DNA of 64,000 nt from Methylomicrobium sp051061015 (GTDB lineage: Bacteria; Pseudomonadota; Gammaproteobacteria; Methylococcales; Methylomonadaceae), in the NCBI GenBank assembly GCA_051061015.1, contig JBPFEG010000029.1, positions 124,001-188,000 of the forward strand. Direction: 5' to 3'. Under the pieces are notes generated by a model, which saw only the letters and a program-made list of their open reading frames with translations, was not told the DNA's origin and searched no databases. Positions 34,912-43,479 of the stretch are shown piece by piece. Positions within the stretch are counted from its first letter, which is position 1. Every line of letters begins with the position of its first letter. A program made the position numbers and the translations under genes.

Positions 34912-37395
34912 TTATAGCTCCCTTAAAATCCGTAACGGCGGTTTATTGATTACCTGCCGTAAACCCCAGAGGCCCGATAACGATACGAGCATTGCACTCA
35001 GTAAAGGCACAGCCAGCCATAAGTGATAATGCAAGTGGAACGCGATGTGCATCACCTGACGATAGAGAGCAAAATTCAGTAATTCTGCGATCAATACACC
35101 GATCACCCCTGATATAGCGCCGAGGCAGAAAAATTCAATGGCCTGCATTTTCCTGAGAAAACCGCGTGAAGCGCCGAAAGTTCTGAGCAGCGCGCTTTCA
35201 TAGGTGCGCTGATCCAGTGTAGTGTACACAGACGCGAACAGGACCGTCAAAGCGGCTACCAGGGCCAGGTAAAACAAATAGTTCACGGCCTCCGTCAATT
35301 GCGTGAACAGCGTCTGCAATTGCCGCAGAATCCGGTCGACTTCAAGGATGGACAGGCCGGGAAATTCTTTCGCCAGCGGGTTCAGTGTATTTTTTTTCGT
35401 TTCCGGCAGATAAAAACTAGTCATCAGCGTGTAAGGAAACGCTTCGATCGTGCCAGGCGAAAAAATCATGTAAAAATTCGGCTTCATCGATTCCCAGCGG
35501 AGCGCTCTCAAATTGGCGACTATCGCCTCAAACTGCTGACCGCCGGAACTGAAGGTCAGACGATCACCCAGTTTGATTTTCAGGCTGTCCGCGAGTTTTT
35601 GTTCGACCGATACTAGACCGGCTTGGTCATGAGTCCACCAGGCCCCGGCCGCGATGGTATTTTCTTCAGGCAGATCCTGGGTCCAGGTCAGGCTCAATTC
35701 GCGATGCGTGGCATTATCCCCCTGTGAGCCCTTGATCACGATTTGCTGCACCGGAGTCCGGTTGATTTGCGTCAATCTGCCCCGAACGATCGGATAAAAC
35801 GCGCTGCTTTCGATGCCTTTGTCTTGCAGCGATTGTTTAAACGCAGGCAATTGCTCAGGAAAAATGTTCAACGCAAAATGATTCGGCGCATTGTCGGGCA
35901 ATTGTTGGCGCCAGGTTTCAATCAATTCATTGCGGGTGGTGAAACTCAACAAGATCGCCGCCAGCGTGATACCGAACGACAGAATTTGGCTGATGCTCGC
36001 GTGCGGCTGGCGGAGTATGCTGCGCCAGCCAAAACGCCAACCCAAGGGCATTCGGGGCAGCGCTTTACGAATCACTGACAGCAATGCAAAGATTAACAAT
36101 GCGAGCAGTAGCAGCGCTGCGATCGTGACGCCAGCGAGGGTCGCTGTCATTCGGGCATCGCCGGTATAACGCCAGACCAATGTACAGATCAACGTTAATG
36201 CCAGCCCGTAAACCAGCCAGACGCTGTTCGGCATCGGTTCCAGTTCATGGCGTAATACCCGGAGTGGGGGTACGCGTTTCAGGCGCAAGATCGGAGGCAG
36301 TGCGAAACCGAAGAGAATGGTCAGGCCTGCGCCGGCCCCGAAGAGAATCGCGACGACTCCCGGCTGAGCCAAGGGGGCAGGCAGCAGCGAGCGTAATAAC
36401 AGAAGCAGCCCTTCCTGAAGCAGCCAGCCGAATCCGCAGCCCAAGGCGCCGATGACTAGCCCCAGTATCGCGAATTGCGTGCAATAGAGCCTCAGAATTT
36501 CACCCTGGGTGCAGCCGAAGCAACTCAGTAATGCCGATGTATCGAAATGGCGTTCGCTGTAGCGCCGTGCCGCCATCGAGATCGCGGCACCGGCAATGAT
36601 CACCACGACGATACTTGACAGTCCCAGGAACTGTTCGGCGCGTGTCAATGCCGAGCCCAGTTCGGGCCGGTCTTCGTGAATGTCCAGGAGGCGCTGCGAC
36701 GGGTTCAACTGCGGTTTAAGGAAGCGCCGAAAGGCGGACAGCGCCTTTGTATCGCCGCTGAATTGATAGAAGCGATGCACATGGCTGCCGGGCTGGATCA
36801 CTTTCGTTGCTTCCAGGTCGGCGGCATTGATCATCACGCGGGAGGAAAAGCTGTAAAAACCGCCTTGCTGATCGGGTTCATAAGTCAGGATTTGAGTAAT
36901 CCGGAGTTTTTTCTCGCCCACCGTCAATTCATCGCCGAATTTCAGTTTCAAGGCGGACAGGATGCGCCGCTCGATCCAGGCCGTGCCGACTTCCGGACCG
37001 TGGGAAACGACCGTTTCGGTTCGATGATCGGCATCGGTGATTTTCAACCAGCCGCGCAACGGATAACCGGCACTAACCGCCTTTACACTGGCCAGCAGCA
37101 TTTCATTGTTTTCGATCAGCATGCTGGAAAATTCGGTCGTCTGGGCCTCTTGCAATCCCAATTGCCGGGCTTGAGCCAGCCAATCCCCCGGGATCGTGAC
37201 GGGGCTTTCGATAACCAGATCAGCCGCCAGAAATTCGGCGGTCTGTGCGGTCATTGCCCGTTCCAGACGGTCCGCGAACAGCGACGCGGCGGTCAGCGCG
37301 GTGACCGCGATCAGCAGCGCCAGCATCAACAGGGTCAATTCGCCGGAGCGGGCATCGCGGCGCAGCAGGCGCAGCGCGAGTTTCATCCGAGACAT
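34912..37395 (-). CDS. ybbP: ABC transporter permease, YbbP type (FtsX-like)
   Basis: 827 residues from ATG 37395 (MSRMKLALRLLRRDARSGEL); the longer open frame upstream only shadows ybbA, which it overlaps by 13 bases. Two FtsX domains with paired periplasmic regions, and eight to ten membrane helices (e.g. ELTLLMLALLIAVTALTAAS at the start and LAVPLLSAMLVSLSGLWGL near the end). With YbbA it forms a type-VII ABC system thought to work on lipids or lipoproteins in the envelope. Confidence 0.9.
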   Translation of the reverse strand: MSRMKLALRLLRRDARSGELTLLMLALLIAVTALTAASLFADRLERAMTAQTAEFLAADLVIESPVTIPGDWLAQARQLGLQEAQTTEFSSMLIENNEMLLASVKAVSAGYPLRGWLKITDADHRTETVVSHGPEVGTAWIERRILSALKLKFGDELTVGEKKLRITQILTYEPDQQGGFYSFSSRVMINAADLEATKVIQPGSHVHRFYQFSGDTKALSAFRRFLKPQLNPSQRLLDIHEDRPELGSALTRAEQFLGLSSIVVVIIAGAAISMAARRYSERHFDTSALLSCFGCTQGEILRLYCTQFAILGLVIGALGCGFGWLLQEGLLLLLRSLLPAPLAQPGVVAILFGAGAGLTILFGFALPPILRLKRVPPLRVLRHELEPMPNSVWLVYGLALTLICTLVWRYTGDARMTATLAGVTIAALLLLALLIFALLSVIRKALPRMPLGWRFGWRSILRQPHASISQILSFGITLAAILLSFTTRNELIETWRQQLPDNAPNHFALNIFPEQLPAFKQSLQDKGIESSAFYPIVRGRLTQINRTPVQQIVIKGSQGDNATHRELSLTWTQDLPEENTIAAGAWWTHDQAGLVSVEQKLADSLKIKLGDRLTFSSGGQQFEAIVANLRALRWESMKPNFYMIFSPGTIEAFPYTLMTSFYLPETKKNTLNPLAKEFPGLSILEVDRILRQLQTLFTQLTEAVNYLFYLALVAALTVLFASVYTTLDQRTYESALLRTFGASRGFLRKMQAIEFFCLGAISGVIGVLIAELLNFALYRQVMHIAFHLHYHLWLAVPLLSAMLVSLSGLWGLRQVINKPPLRILREL

Positions 37396-38081
37396 ATTTG
37401 CCTCCCGGAGGCCAGCCTGATTGTGCGCTCGCAATGTCCTGCCAGCGCGGTATCGTGCGTGACCAGAAGCAGCGTGGTATGGTTTTCCCGGTTCAACTCG
37501 AACAGCAGATCGATCACCGTCGTACCGGTCTGACTGTCGAGATTGCCGGTCGGTTCGTCCGCGAACAGAATCTGCGGGCGGGGAGCAAATGCCCGCGCCA
37601 GCGCTACACGCTGCTGTTCGCCGCCGGAAAGCTGGGTTGGCGTATGCTTCAGACGCCCCCCAAGACCCACCCGGACGAGCCATTCGCGGGCATGCGAGGC
37701 GGCATTCCGGTCACCTTTCAGTTCGAGCGGCAGCATCACGTTTTCGAGCGCGGTCAGGCCGGGTAATAATTGAAACGATTGAAACATAAAGCCGACCCGT
37801 TCGTTACGTAATGCGGCACGGCCGTCTTCATCGAGTTTTGTCAGGGAGCGGCCATCCAGCAGGATTGAACCGGCGCTCGGCGTATCAAGTCCCGCCAAAA
37901 GACCGATCAAAGTTGATTTGCCGGAGCCGGACTCCCCGGTGATCGCAACGCTTTCGCCCCGCTTGATCCGTAAATCGATCGACGACAGAATATGCAAAAC
38001 GCCTTCTGAAGTCGTCACCGATTTACTGAGGTTTTCTGTTACGATAATGTCCGTTATTGGTTCGTTATGCGGATTCTTCAT
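37383..38081 (-). CDS. ybbA: ABC transporter ATPase, YbbA type
   Basis: 232 residues from ATG 38081. Walker A GESGSGKSTLIGLLAGLD; LolD-like FMFQSFQLLPGLTALENVMLP; signature LSGGEQQRVALARAF; Walker B ILFADEPTGNLD. Partner of the downstream permease, overlapping it by 13 bases. Its start codon overlaps that of the divergent tesA on the other strand (CATG at 38079-38082), as in other tesA-ybbAP neighbourhoods. A longer start at 38168 inside tesA is possible but less likely. Confidence 0.93.
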   Translation of the reverse strand: MKNPHNEPITDIIVTENLSKSVTTSEGVLHILSSIDLRIKRGESVAITGESGSGKSTLIGLLAGLDTPSAGSILLDGRSLTKLDEDGRAALRNERVGFMFQSFQLLPGLTALENVMLPLELKGDRNAASHAREWLVRVGLGGRLKHTPTQLSGGEQQRVALARAFAPRPQILFADEPTGNLDSQTGTTVIDLLFELNRENHTTLLLVTHDTALAGHCERTIRLASGRQICLG

Positions 38082-38706
38082 GTTGTCGAAAATAAGTTTA
38101 TGGCTGGGTTTGGCTTTGTTTTCACTCAATATCCACGCCGAAACGGTTGTGGTGCTGGGCGACAGCATCAGCGCCGCTTACGGGATCGAAGTCGAGCAGG
38201 GCTGGGTGCAGTTACTGGCGGCCAAGGTGCAGCAGGCTGACATCAAGGTTCAGGTCCATAATGAAAGCATCAGCGGCGAAACCAGCGCCGGCGGACTGGC
38301 TCGTATCGACCGGATTCTGAGCGAGCAAAAGCCGGCCGTGGTAATTGTCGAACTCGGGGCTAATGATGGGTTGCGAGGTCTTGCTCCGGCTGCGCTGAAG
38401 CACAATCTGGGCGAGATTATTCGCCGTAGCCAAACCCATGGCGCAAAGGTGCTTCTGCTTAGCATGACGATTCCTCCGAATTACGGTAAACGCTATATCG
38501 ATATGATTTATAATGTATACCATGAATTATCCCGAGAGATGGCGGTGCCGGCGATTCCGTTCATCCTCGATGACATTGCTCTGGTCAAAGAACTGATGCA
38601 GCCGGACGGTCTGCATCCGAATGCTAAAGCCCAGCCGATGATTGCGGATAAAATATGGCGGCACTTGTTACCCTTATTAAAAAACAATACAAAAACAAGA
38701 GATTGA
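38080..38706 (+). CDS. tesA: Multifunctional acyl-CoA thioesterase/lysophospholipase TesA
   Basis: 208 residues. Signal peptide MLSKISLWLGLALFSLNIHA, then the SGNH-hydrolase blocks: GDS at 27-29 (nucleophile Ser29), VELGANDGLRGL (Gly/Asn) and DGLHPNA (Asp/His). E. coli TesA is periplasmic and hydrolyses acyl-CoA and lysophospholipids. The start codon overlaps that of ybbA; no strong ribosome site is seen before it. Confidence 0.93.
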   Translation: MLSKISLWLGLALFSLNIHAETVVVLGDSISAAYGIEVEQGWVQLLAAKVQQADIKVQVHNESISGETSAGGLARIDRILSEQKPAVVIVELGANDGLRGLAPAALKHNLGEIIRRSQTHGAKVLLLSMTIPPNYGKRYIDMIYNVYHELSREMAVPAIPFILDDIALVKELMQPDGLHPNAKAQPMIADKIWRHLLPLLKNNTKTRD

Positions 38707-38709
38707 AGG

Positions 38710-39138
38710 ATGCATATTTTGACGTTGGAAAAAGCCAATTTGATTATACAGACTGCGATAGCAAAGGCCAGAGAATTGAAAATGGCGCCGTTGACCGTGG
38801 TGGTGCTCGATGCGGCCGGGCATTTGAAAGCGATGCAGCGGGAAGACGGTGCCAGTATGATCCGTCAAGAGATCGCCACCGCGAAAGCCTGGGGTGCGGT
38901 CAGTATGGGAGTATCTTCAAGAAGCCTTGCGGGCGTTGCCGTGCAACGGCCGGATTTCATGAATTCCTTGGTTACGCTGTCCCACGGTAAAGTGATGCCG
39001 GTTCCCGGCGGCGTGCTGATCCGGGACAAGGATAATCAGTTAATCGGTGCAGTCGGTATCAGCGGTGATGTGTCTGACCAGGATGAACGCTGTGCGATTG
39101 CGGGAATCGAGGCGGCCGGATTTGTGGCTGGTGTGTAG
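38710..39138 (+). CDS. GlcG/HbpS-family (DUF336) protein
   Basis: 142 residues with the GlcG/HbpS pattern: LTLEKANLIIQTAIAKARE, LTVVVLDAAGHLKAMQRE, VPGGVLIRDKDNQLIGAVGISG and a C-terminal DERCAIAGIEAAGF. Members bind haem or small molecules; the role here is unknown. It starts three bases after tesA, so it is probably co-transcribed with it. Confidence 0.85.
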   Translation: MHILTLEKANLIIQTAIAKARELKMAPLTVVVLDAAGHLKAMQREDGASMIRQEIATAKAWGAVSMGVSSRSLAGVAVQRPDFMNSLVTLSHGKVMPVPGGVLIRDKDNQLIGAVGISGDVSDQDERCAIAGIEAAGFVAGV

Positions 39139-39412
39139 AATATAGAATATCGATCAAGTTCGGATGGCGGCGCATAGAAAAGGGTGTTTTCCCTGATATG
39201 TCAGTCGCCCCGATTGAGTCCAGCGGAATCGGAGTTTTCGAAGGCTACCGGCAGAGGTCCGCTTGGCTTAGGCCGTTTTCATGCCTACCAGCCCAGCTGC
39301 CAAGAATCAAAATCAGGGGCAATTCTCTTCGTGGCGATAAACGCGTTGCAGAGGAATGACGTCGAGCCATTTTCATGTGTTCGAGCAGCAAGAAGGGCCG
39401 AAATAGCATGTT

Positions 39413-39593
39413 GCATCTCCCGCCTGCGCCGTAATGTACTTTCGTCCTTGAACCGTAGGTTCAAGTGGAGGCTGGATCGGTAAATCAGGCTTCCCGAAAA
39501 GTACGGGCATGCTCACCATTGCCGGATGTTCGCCCCCGGGGTAAAAATAGGTTCAGGAAACACCCAATACATTTCGAACGCTGCAGGAGATAC
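39413..39593 (-). ncRNA. ssrS: 6S RNA
   Basis: Reading the minus strand from 39593, the first bases GTATCTCCTGC pair with the last, GCGGGAGATGC, closing a long stem. Inside are GGTGAGCATGC and GGGAAGCCT, matching E. coli 6S (GGUGAGCAUGC, GAGAAGCCU), and the hairpin CTTGAACCTACGGTTCAAG, matching CUUGAACCAAGGGUUCAAG. The central unpaired bulge is in the right place, and length (181) is close to 184. Position just after zapA is the usual gammaproteobacterial one. It binds sigma-70 RNA polymerase in stationary phase. No fau/ygfA follows it here. A TACAAT about 14 bases upstream may be its -10. Confidence 0.9.
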
Positions 39594-39613
39594 AGGCCTA
39601 TATTGTATCGCGT

Positions 39614-39916
39614 TTAGCGATTTTCTAAAACGTTTTCTATTTTTTGGATCATATCGGTCAGTGTCGAACCGAAATCGAAACGTAAGCTATTGTTTTGACT
39701 TTTCAGGTAGGAAAGCTCATGTACGAGGTTCAGTGCTGCCATCACGGCGATCCGGTCGGCACCGTTCACTTTTCCGGAGTCGCGGATTTGCCGCATTTGT
39801 TTGTCCAATAACTGTGCCGAATCGATCAGCCGTTGACGTTCTTCCAACTCACAGGCAATTCTATATTCCTTGCCCATGATATTCAGGACGACCGCCTCTC
39901 TTTTAACTGCGTTCAT
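39614..39916 (-). CDS. zapA: Cell division protein ZapA
   Basis: 100 residues: globular start VVLNIMGKEYRIAC, then ELEERQRLIDSAQLLDKQMR and a C-terminal coiled coil. ZapA crosslinks FtsZ filaments at the Z ring. It overlaps the upstream gene by four bases (ATGA) and is followed 20 bases later by 6S RNA, the classic arrangement. Confidence 0.93.
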   Translation of the reverse strand: MNAVKREAVVLNIMGKEYRIACELEERQRLIDSAQLLDKQMRQIRDSGKVNGADRIAVMAALNLVHELSYLKSQNNSLRFDFGSTLTDMIQKIENVLENR

Positions 39917-40143
39917 GAACCGTGTTCCATCGATTTGAGGCGGGAAATCATTGCTTCAACACGAATTCTGGCCTGAGTGGTTTTTTCGAGCAGTTTCGCT
40001 TTTTCTTTCACCAAGGCTTCTTGTTTGATTTTTAGCGAATGATTTTCGTTTTTGACCGCATTGTATTGTTCGATCAGCAAGTCCAGTTTTTCTTCAAGCT
40101 CTTTTAATTCGAGTGATTGATTCGTTTGTGTATTCATCGTCAT
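39913..40143 (-). CDS. ZapB-like coiled-coil protein (TIGR02449 type)
   Basis: 76 residues, almost entirely coiled coil: LELKELEEKLDLLIEQYNAV, KNENHSLKIKQEALVKEKAK, ARIRVEAMISRLKSME. Small coiled-coil genes of this type precede zapA in many gammaproteobacteria and are thought to take part in the divisome. Divergent from ygfB across 274 bases. Confidence 0.85.
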   Translation of the reverse strand: MTMNTQTNQSLELKELEEKLDLLIEQYNAVKNENHSLKIKQEALVKEKAKLLEKTTQARIRVEAMISRLKSMEHGS

Positions 40144-40417
40144 CTGAACTTGGTGTTAAGGGTGTTAAGAGATGTTTTATATGCCGAGCATAAACACAAA
40201 ATACTTTCTGTTAAAATGACACATCAATTAGTTACCGCTATACGGCTCTCATTATACACATATTGGGCAAGCCTCGGTAAGAGGGATAGGCATAGAAAAA
40301 GAGAGCATCTCCGGCGCTTTTTTCAAGGGAGGGAAAAAGGCGATGAACTTGTGCATTTATCGGCATTTTACGCTTTTCGGTGGTAGCATAAGCATATTCA
40401 TTCAGTTTATTCGAATC

Positions 40418-40939
40418 ATGACCTATCAGCAGTTAGACAGTTTCTTCAAGCGGAGCGATCAGGTTAACTCGGTCGCGGAAGCGCACGGTTTGGCGGCCGG
40501 CATGCTATGTATTAACGGACAAACGCCAAGCAGCGTCTGGATAAAGCAATTGTTCGACGAAGGCATTGAGATAAGCGAGGAACAGTCACGCCTTCTCGCG
40601 CGATTATTTGAGGGGACCAAAGCCTCCTTGGCAAACGAGGACTACGACTTTGAGCCGTTTCTGCCTTCGGATGACGCGCCGCTCAACGAGAAGATCATGG
40701 CCCTGATCGACTGGTGCCAGGGTTTCTTGTTTGGCATCGGTGCATTGTACCAAAGCGGGGAGCAATCCGGGCAGACGCGGGAAATTCTCCATGATATCGC
40801 CGAATTCACCAGGCTGGATCCGGACGCGGAAGGGGAGGAAGACGAAGTGGCATTTATGGAAATCACCGAATATTTACGCACCGCGGTATTATTGTTGCGC
40901 GCCGAGCTTGGCTCGAACGGGCGCGCCAGGATTCATTAA
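40418..40939 (+). CDS. ygfB: UPF0149 family protein YgfB
   Basis: 173 residues from ATG 40418 (MTYQQLDSFFKRS); the track before it is open but lacks the family start. Family blocks: VAEAHGLAAGMLCING and NEKIMALIDWCQGFLFGIG. YgfB is a conserved small helical protein; in Pseudomonas it has been linked to control of cell-wall amidase expression. First of the ygfB-pepP-ubiH-ubiI run. Confidence 0.9.
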   Translation: MTYQQLDSFFKRSDQVNSVAEAHGLAAGMLCINGQTPSSVWIKQLFDEGIEISEEQSRLLARLFEGTKASLANEDYDFEPFLPSDDAPLNEKIMALIDWCQGFLFGIGALYQSGEQSGQTREILHDIAEFTRLDPDAEGEEDEVAFMEITEYLRTAVLLLRAELGSNGRARIH

Positions 40940-40954
40940 TCGGCAAAACCAAGC

Positions 40955-42265
40955 ATGAAACAAAGCGAATTCAAAAAACGGCGCAAGCAGTTAATGCAGC
41001 GTGTTGGCAAGGGCAATATCGCGCTGATCGGCAGCGCGGCGGAACGCGTCCGTAACCGTGACGTGCATTATCCTTACCGGCAGGACAGTGATTTTTATTA
41101 TCTGACCGGCTTCAATGAGCCGGAGGCATTGGCGGTGTTTATCCCGGGCCGGGAACAGGGCGAATATATCCTGTTTTGCCGGGAATATGACGAAACCAAG
41201 GCGTTGTGGGAAGGCGCCCACGCAGGGCTCGAAGGGGCAGTCAAGCATTACGAGGCAGACGATTCGTTTCCGATCGACGATCTCGATGAAATTTTGCCCG
41301 GGCTGCTCGAAAACAAAGGCAAGGTATTTTATCCGATGGGCCGTGACTCCGATCTCGATCACAGCCTGCTTGACTGGATCAATCATCTGCGCGGCCAGTC
41401 GCGCCGAGGCGTCACGGCGCCCGGCGAGTTGGTGTCACTCGAACACATTCTACACGAAATGCGCCTGTTCAAGAGCCCGGCTGAGCTGAAACTGATGCGC
41501 CGCGCGGCGGAAGTCTCTGCGCATGCCCATGCCAGGGCAATGCAGGTCTGCAAGCCCGGTTTATACGAATACCAGATTGAGGCGGAATTGCTTTACCAGT
41601 TTTACCAGGGCGGTTTGCGCCATGTCGCGTATCCGAGCATCGTCGCCGGCGGCAAAAACGCCTGCGTACTGCATTACACCGAAAACAAGGATGCGCTGAA
41701 AAGCGGCGATTTGCTGTTGATCGATGCGGGCGCGGAATGCAATCATTACGCAGCTGACATTACTCGCACTTTTCCGGTTTCCGGTCGTTTTTCCGAGCCG
41801 CAGAGACAGCTTTATCAACTGGTGCTTGATGCGCAGGCTGCGGCGCTCGAACAGATCAAGCCCGGTCTGCCCTGGAATGCGGCGCATGAGGCGGCGGTCG
41901 AGGCAATAACCCGAGGTCTGGTCGAGCTGGGTATACTGAAGGGCAAGGTCAAGAAACTGATCAAGGACGAAAAATACAAACCGTTTTTTATGCACCGGAT
42001 CGGCCACTGGCTCGGCATGGACGTGCACGATGTCGGCGACTACAAGGTCGAGCAGGAATGGCGCCTGCTCGAGCCGGGCATGGTGTTGACCGTCGAGCCC
42101 GGCCTGTACATCCCGCTCGATTATGAGAAGGTCGAGGCAAAATGGCGCGGCATCGGTATCCGGATTGAGGATGACATTCTGGTGACGGCAAGCGGGTACG
42201 AATGTCTGACTTCCGCGGTGCCGAAAACGATAGACGAAATCGAAGCCTTGATGCAGGCCGCCTGA
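40955..42265 (+). CDS. pepP: Xaa-Pro aminopeptidase P
   Basis: 436 residues. N-terminal domain with YPYRQDSDFYYLTGFNEPEA; pita-bread catalytic domain with metal ligands in LLIDAGAECNHYAADITRTF (two Asp), HRIGHWLGMDVHD (His), VEPGLYIP (Glu) and IRIEDDI (Glu). Mn-dependent enzyme removing an N-terminal residue before proline. The stop overlaps the ubiH start by one base. Confidence 0.95.
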   Translation: MKQSEFKKRRKQLMQRVGKGNIALIGSAAERVRNRDVHYPYRQDSDFYYLTGFNEPEALAVFIPGREQGEYILFCREYDETKALWEGAHAGLEGAVKHYEADDSFPIDDLDEILPGLLENKGKVFYPMGRDSDLDHSLLDWINHLRGQSRRGVTAPGELVSLEHILHEMRLFKSPAELKLMRRAAEVSAHAHARAMQVCKPGLYEYQIEAELLYQFYQGGLRHVAYPSIVAGGKNACVLHYTENKDALKSGDLLLIDAGAECNHYAADITRTFPVSGRFSEPQRQLYQLVLDAQAAALEQIKPGLPWNAAHEAAVEAITRGLVELGILKGKVKKLIKDEKYKPFFMHRIGHWLGMDVHDVGDYKVEQEWRLLEPGMVLTVEPGLYIPLDYEKVEAKWRGIGIRIEDDILVTASGYECLTSAVPKTIDEIEALMQAA

Positions 42266-43476
42266 TGCAGCCGGAATACGATCTGTTGATCGCTGGCGGT
42301 GGGCTCGCGGGCAATTGTCTGGCCTTGGCGCTGCAGGAATCGGACCTGAAACTCGCGATTATCGAAGCGAACACGCGCGCCGAGCAGCACACCTCGCCGG
42401 CCGGCGATCGCGCGCTGGCGCTGGCGGCCGGCACAGTCACGATGCTGGACGCGCTGGGCGTCTGGCAAGGCATCAAGTCTGCCGCCACCCCGATCAAAAC
42501 GATTCATGTGTCCGACCGCGGCCACTTCGGCAAAACCCGGCTGTCTGCCGAACAGGAAAACGTCGACGCCCTGGGTTATGTGATCACCGCGCGCGATCTT
42601 GAAGGGCATGTTGCGGCTTGTGTCGAAAGCGCGGACATTGAGAGGCTCTGTCCGGCAAGGGTCGCGGGACTTCACTCCGGCACGCAAGAAATCGGCGTCA
42701 GCCTGAAGCTTGGCGACGAGTCGGCGACCGTTTCCGCGAAACTGCTGGTGGGCGCCGACGGCGGCCTGTCGTCGGTGCGCAAACTGCTCGATATCGGCCA
42801 GCAAGTAGCTGATTATGGGCAGATTGCGGTGGTGACCACGGTCAAAACCTCTCACCCCAATCATTTTACCGCGTACGAGCGCTTTACCGCTTCGGGACCT
42901 TTAGCGTTATTGCCGGTCGGCGAACAGTATTCGGCCGTCGTCTGGACGCGCGCCAAGGAAGATGCCGAGACGCTGCTTTCGATCAATGAGGCCGATTTTA
43001 TCGCCGAGTTACAATCATGCTTCGGCTACCGACTCGGCGAGCTGACTCTGGCTGCGCCGCGCCGGGGGTTTCCGTTGAGCTTGATCCGTGCGGAGCGGAT
43101 GGTCGAAGGACGGGCGGTGATCATCGGCAATGCGGCGCATCAATTGCATCCGGTTGCGGGCCAGGGCTTCAATCTCGGTTTGCGCGATGTGACGGCTTTG
43201 GCGGAAGCGCTGCTTGTGCAGCATGCGCAAGGCGGCGATATTGGCGATGCAGGACTGTTGCAGGGCTATGCCTCGTTACGGCGAGGGGATCATGAACGCA
43301 CGATTCGCTTTACCGATCAGCTGATACGCATCTTCTCGAACGAATGGCTGCCTCTGGCGGCGGCCAGAAACGCGGGCTTGTGCCTGCTTGATCAGATTCC
43401 GGCCGCAAAATCCTTGCTGTCGCGGCAGGCGATGGGCTTGTTCGACCGTCTGCCGCGTCTTGGCGCACGGAGATAA
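42265..43476 (+). CDS. ubiH: 2-octaprenyl-6-methoxyphenyl hydroxylase
   Basis: 403 residues from ATG 42265 (MQPEYDLLIAGGGLAGNCLA). FAD-binding GxGxxG near the N-terminus, SPAGDRALALAAGT, the DG-type motif LVGADGGLSSVR, and GNAAHQLHPVAGQGFNLGLRD. UbiH hydroxylates the ring in aerobic ubiquinone synthesis. Placement between pepP and the second hydroxylase gene supports UbiH. Confidence 0.92.
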   Translation: MQPEYDLLIAGGGLAGNCLALALQESDLKLAIIEANTRAEQHTSPAGDRALALAAGTVTMLDALGVWQGIKSAATPIKTIHVSDRGHFGKTRLSAEQENVDALGYVITARDLEGHVAACVESADIERLCPARVAGLHSGTQEIGVSLKLGDESATVSAKLLVGADGGLSSVRKLLDIGQQVADYGQIAVVTTVKTSHPNHFTAYERFTASGPLALLPVGEQYSAVVWTRAKEDAETLLSINEADFIAELQSCFGYRLGELTLAAPRRGFPLSLIRAERMVEGRAVIIGNAAHQLHPVAGQGFNLGLRDVTALAEALLVQHAQGGDIGDAGLLQGYASLRRGDHERTIRFTDQLIRIFSNEWLPLAAARNAGLCLLDQIPAAKSLLSRQAMGLFDRLPRLGARR

Positions 43477-43479
43477 CCG

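Noticed and set aside
39184..39483. 99-codon plus-strand open frame after the GlcG-like gene
   Set aside because: It overlaps the 6S RNA on the opposite strand and has no protein-like features.
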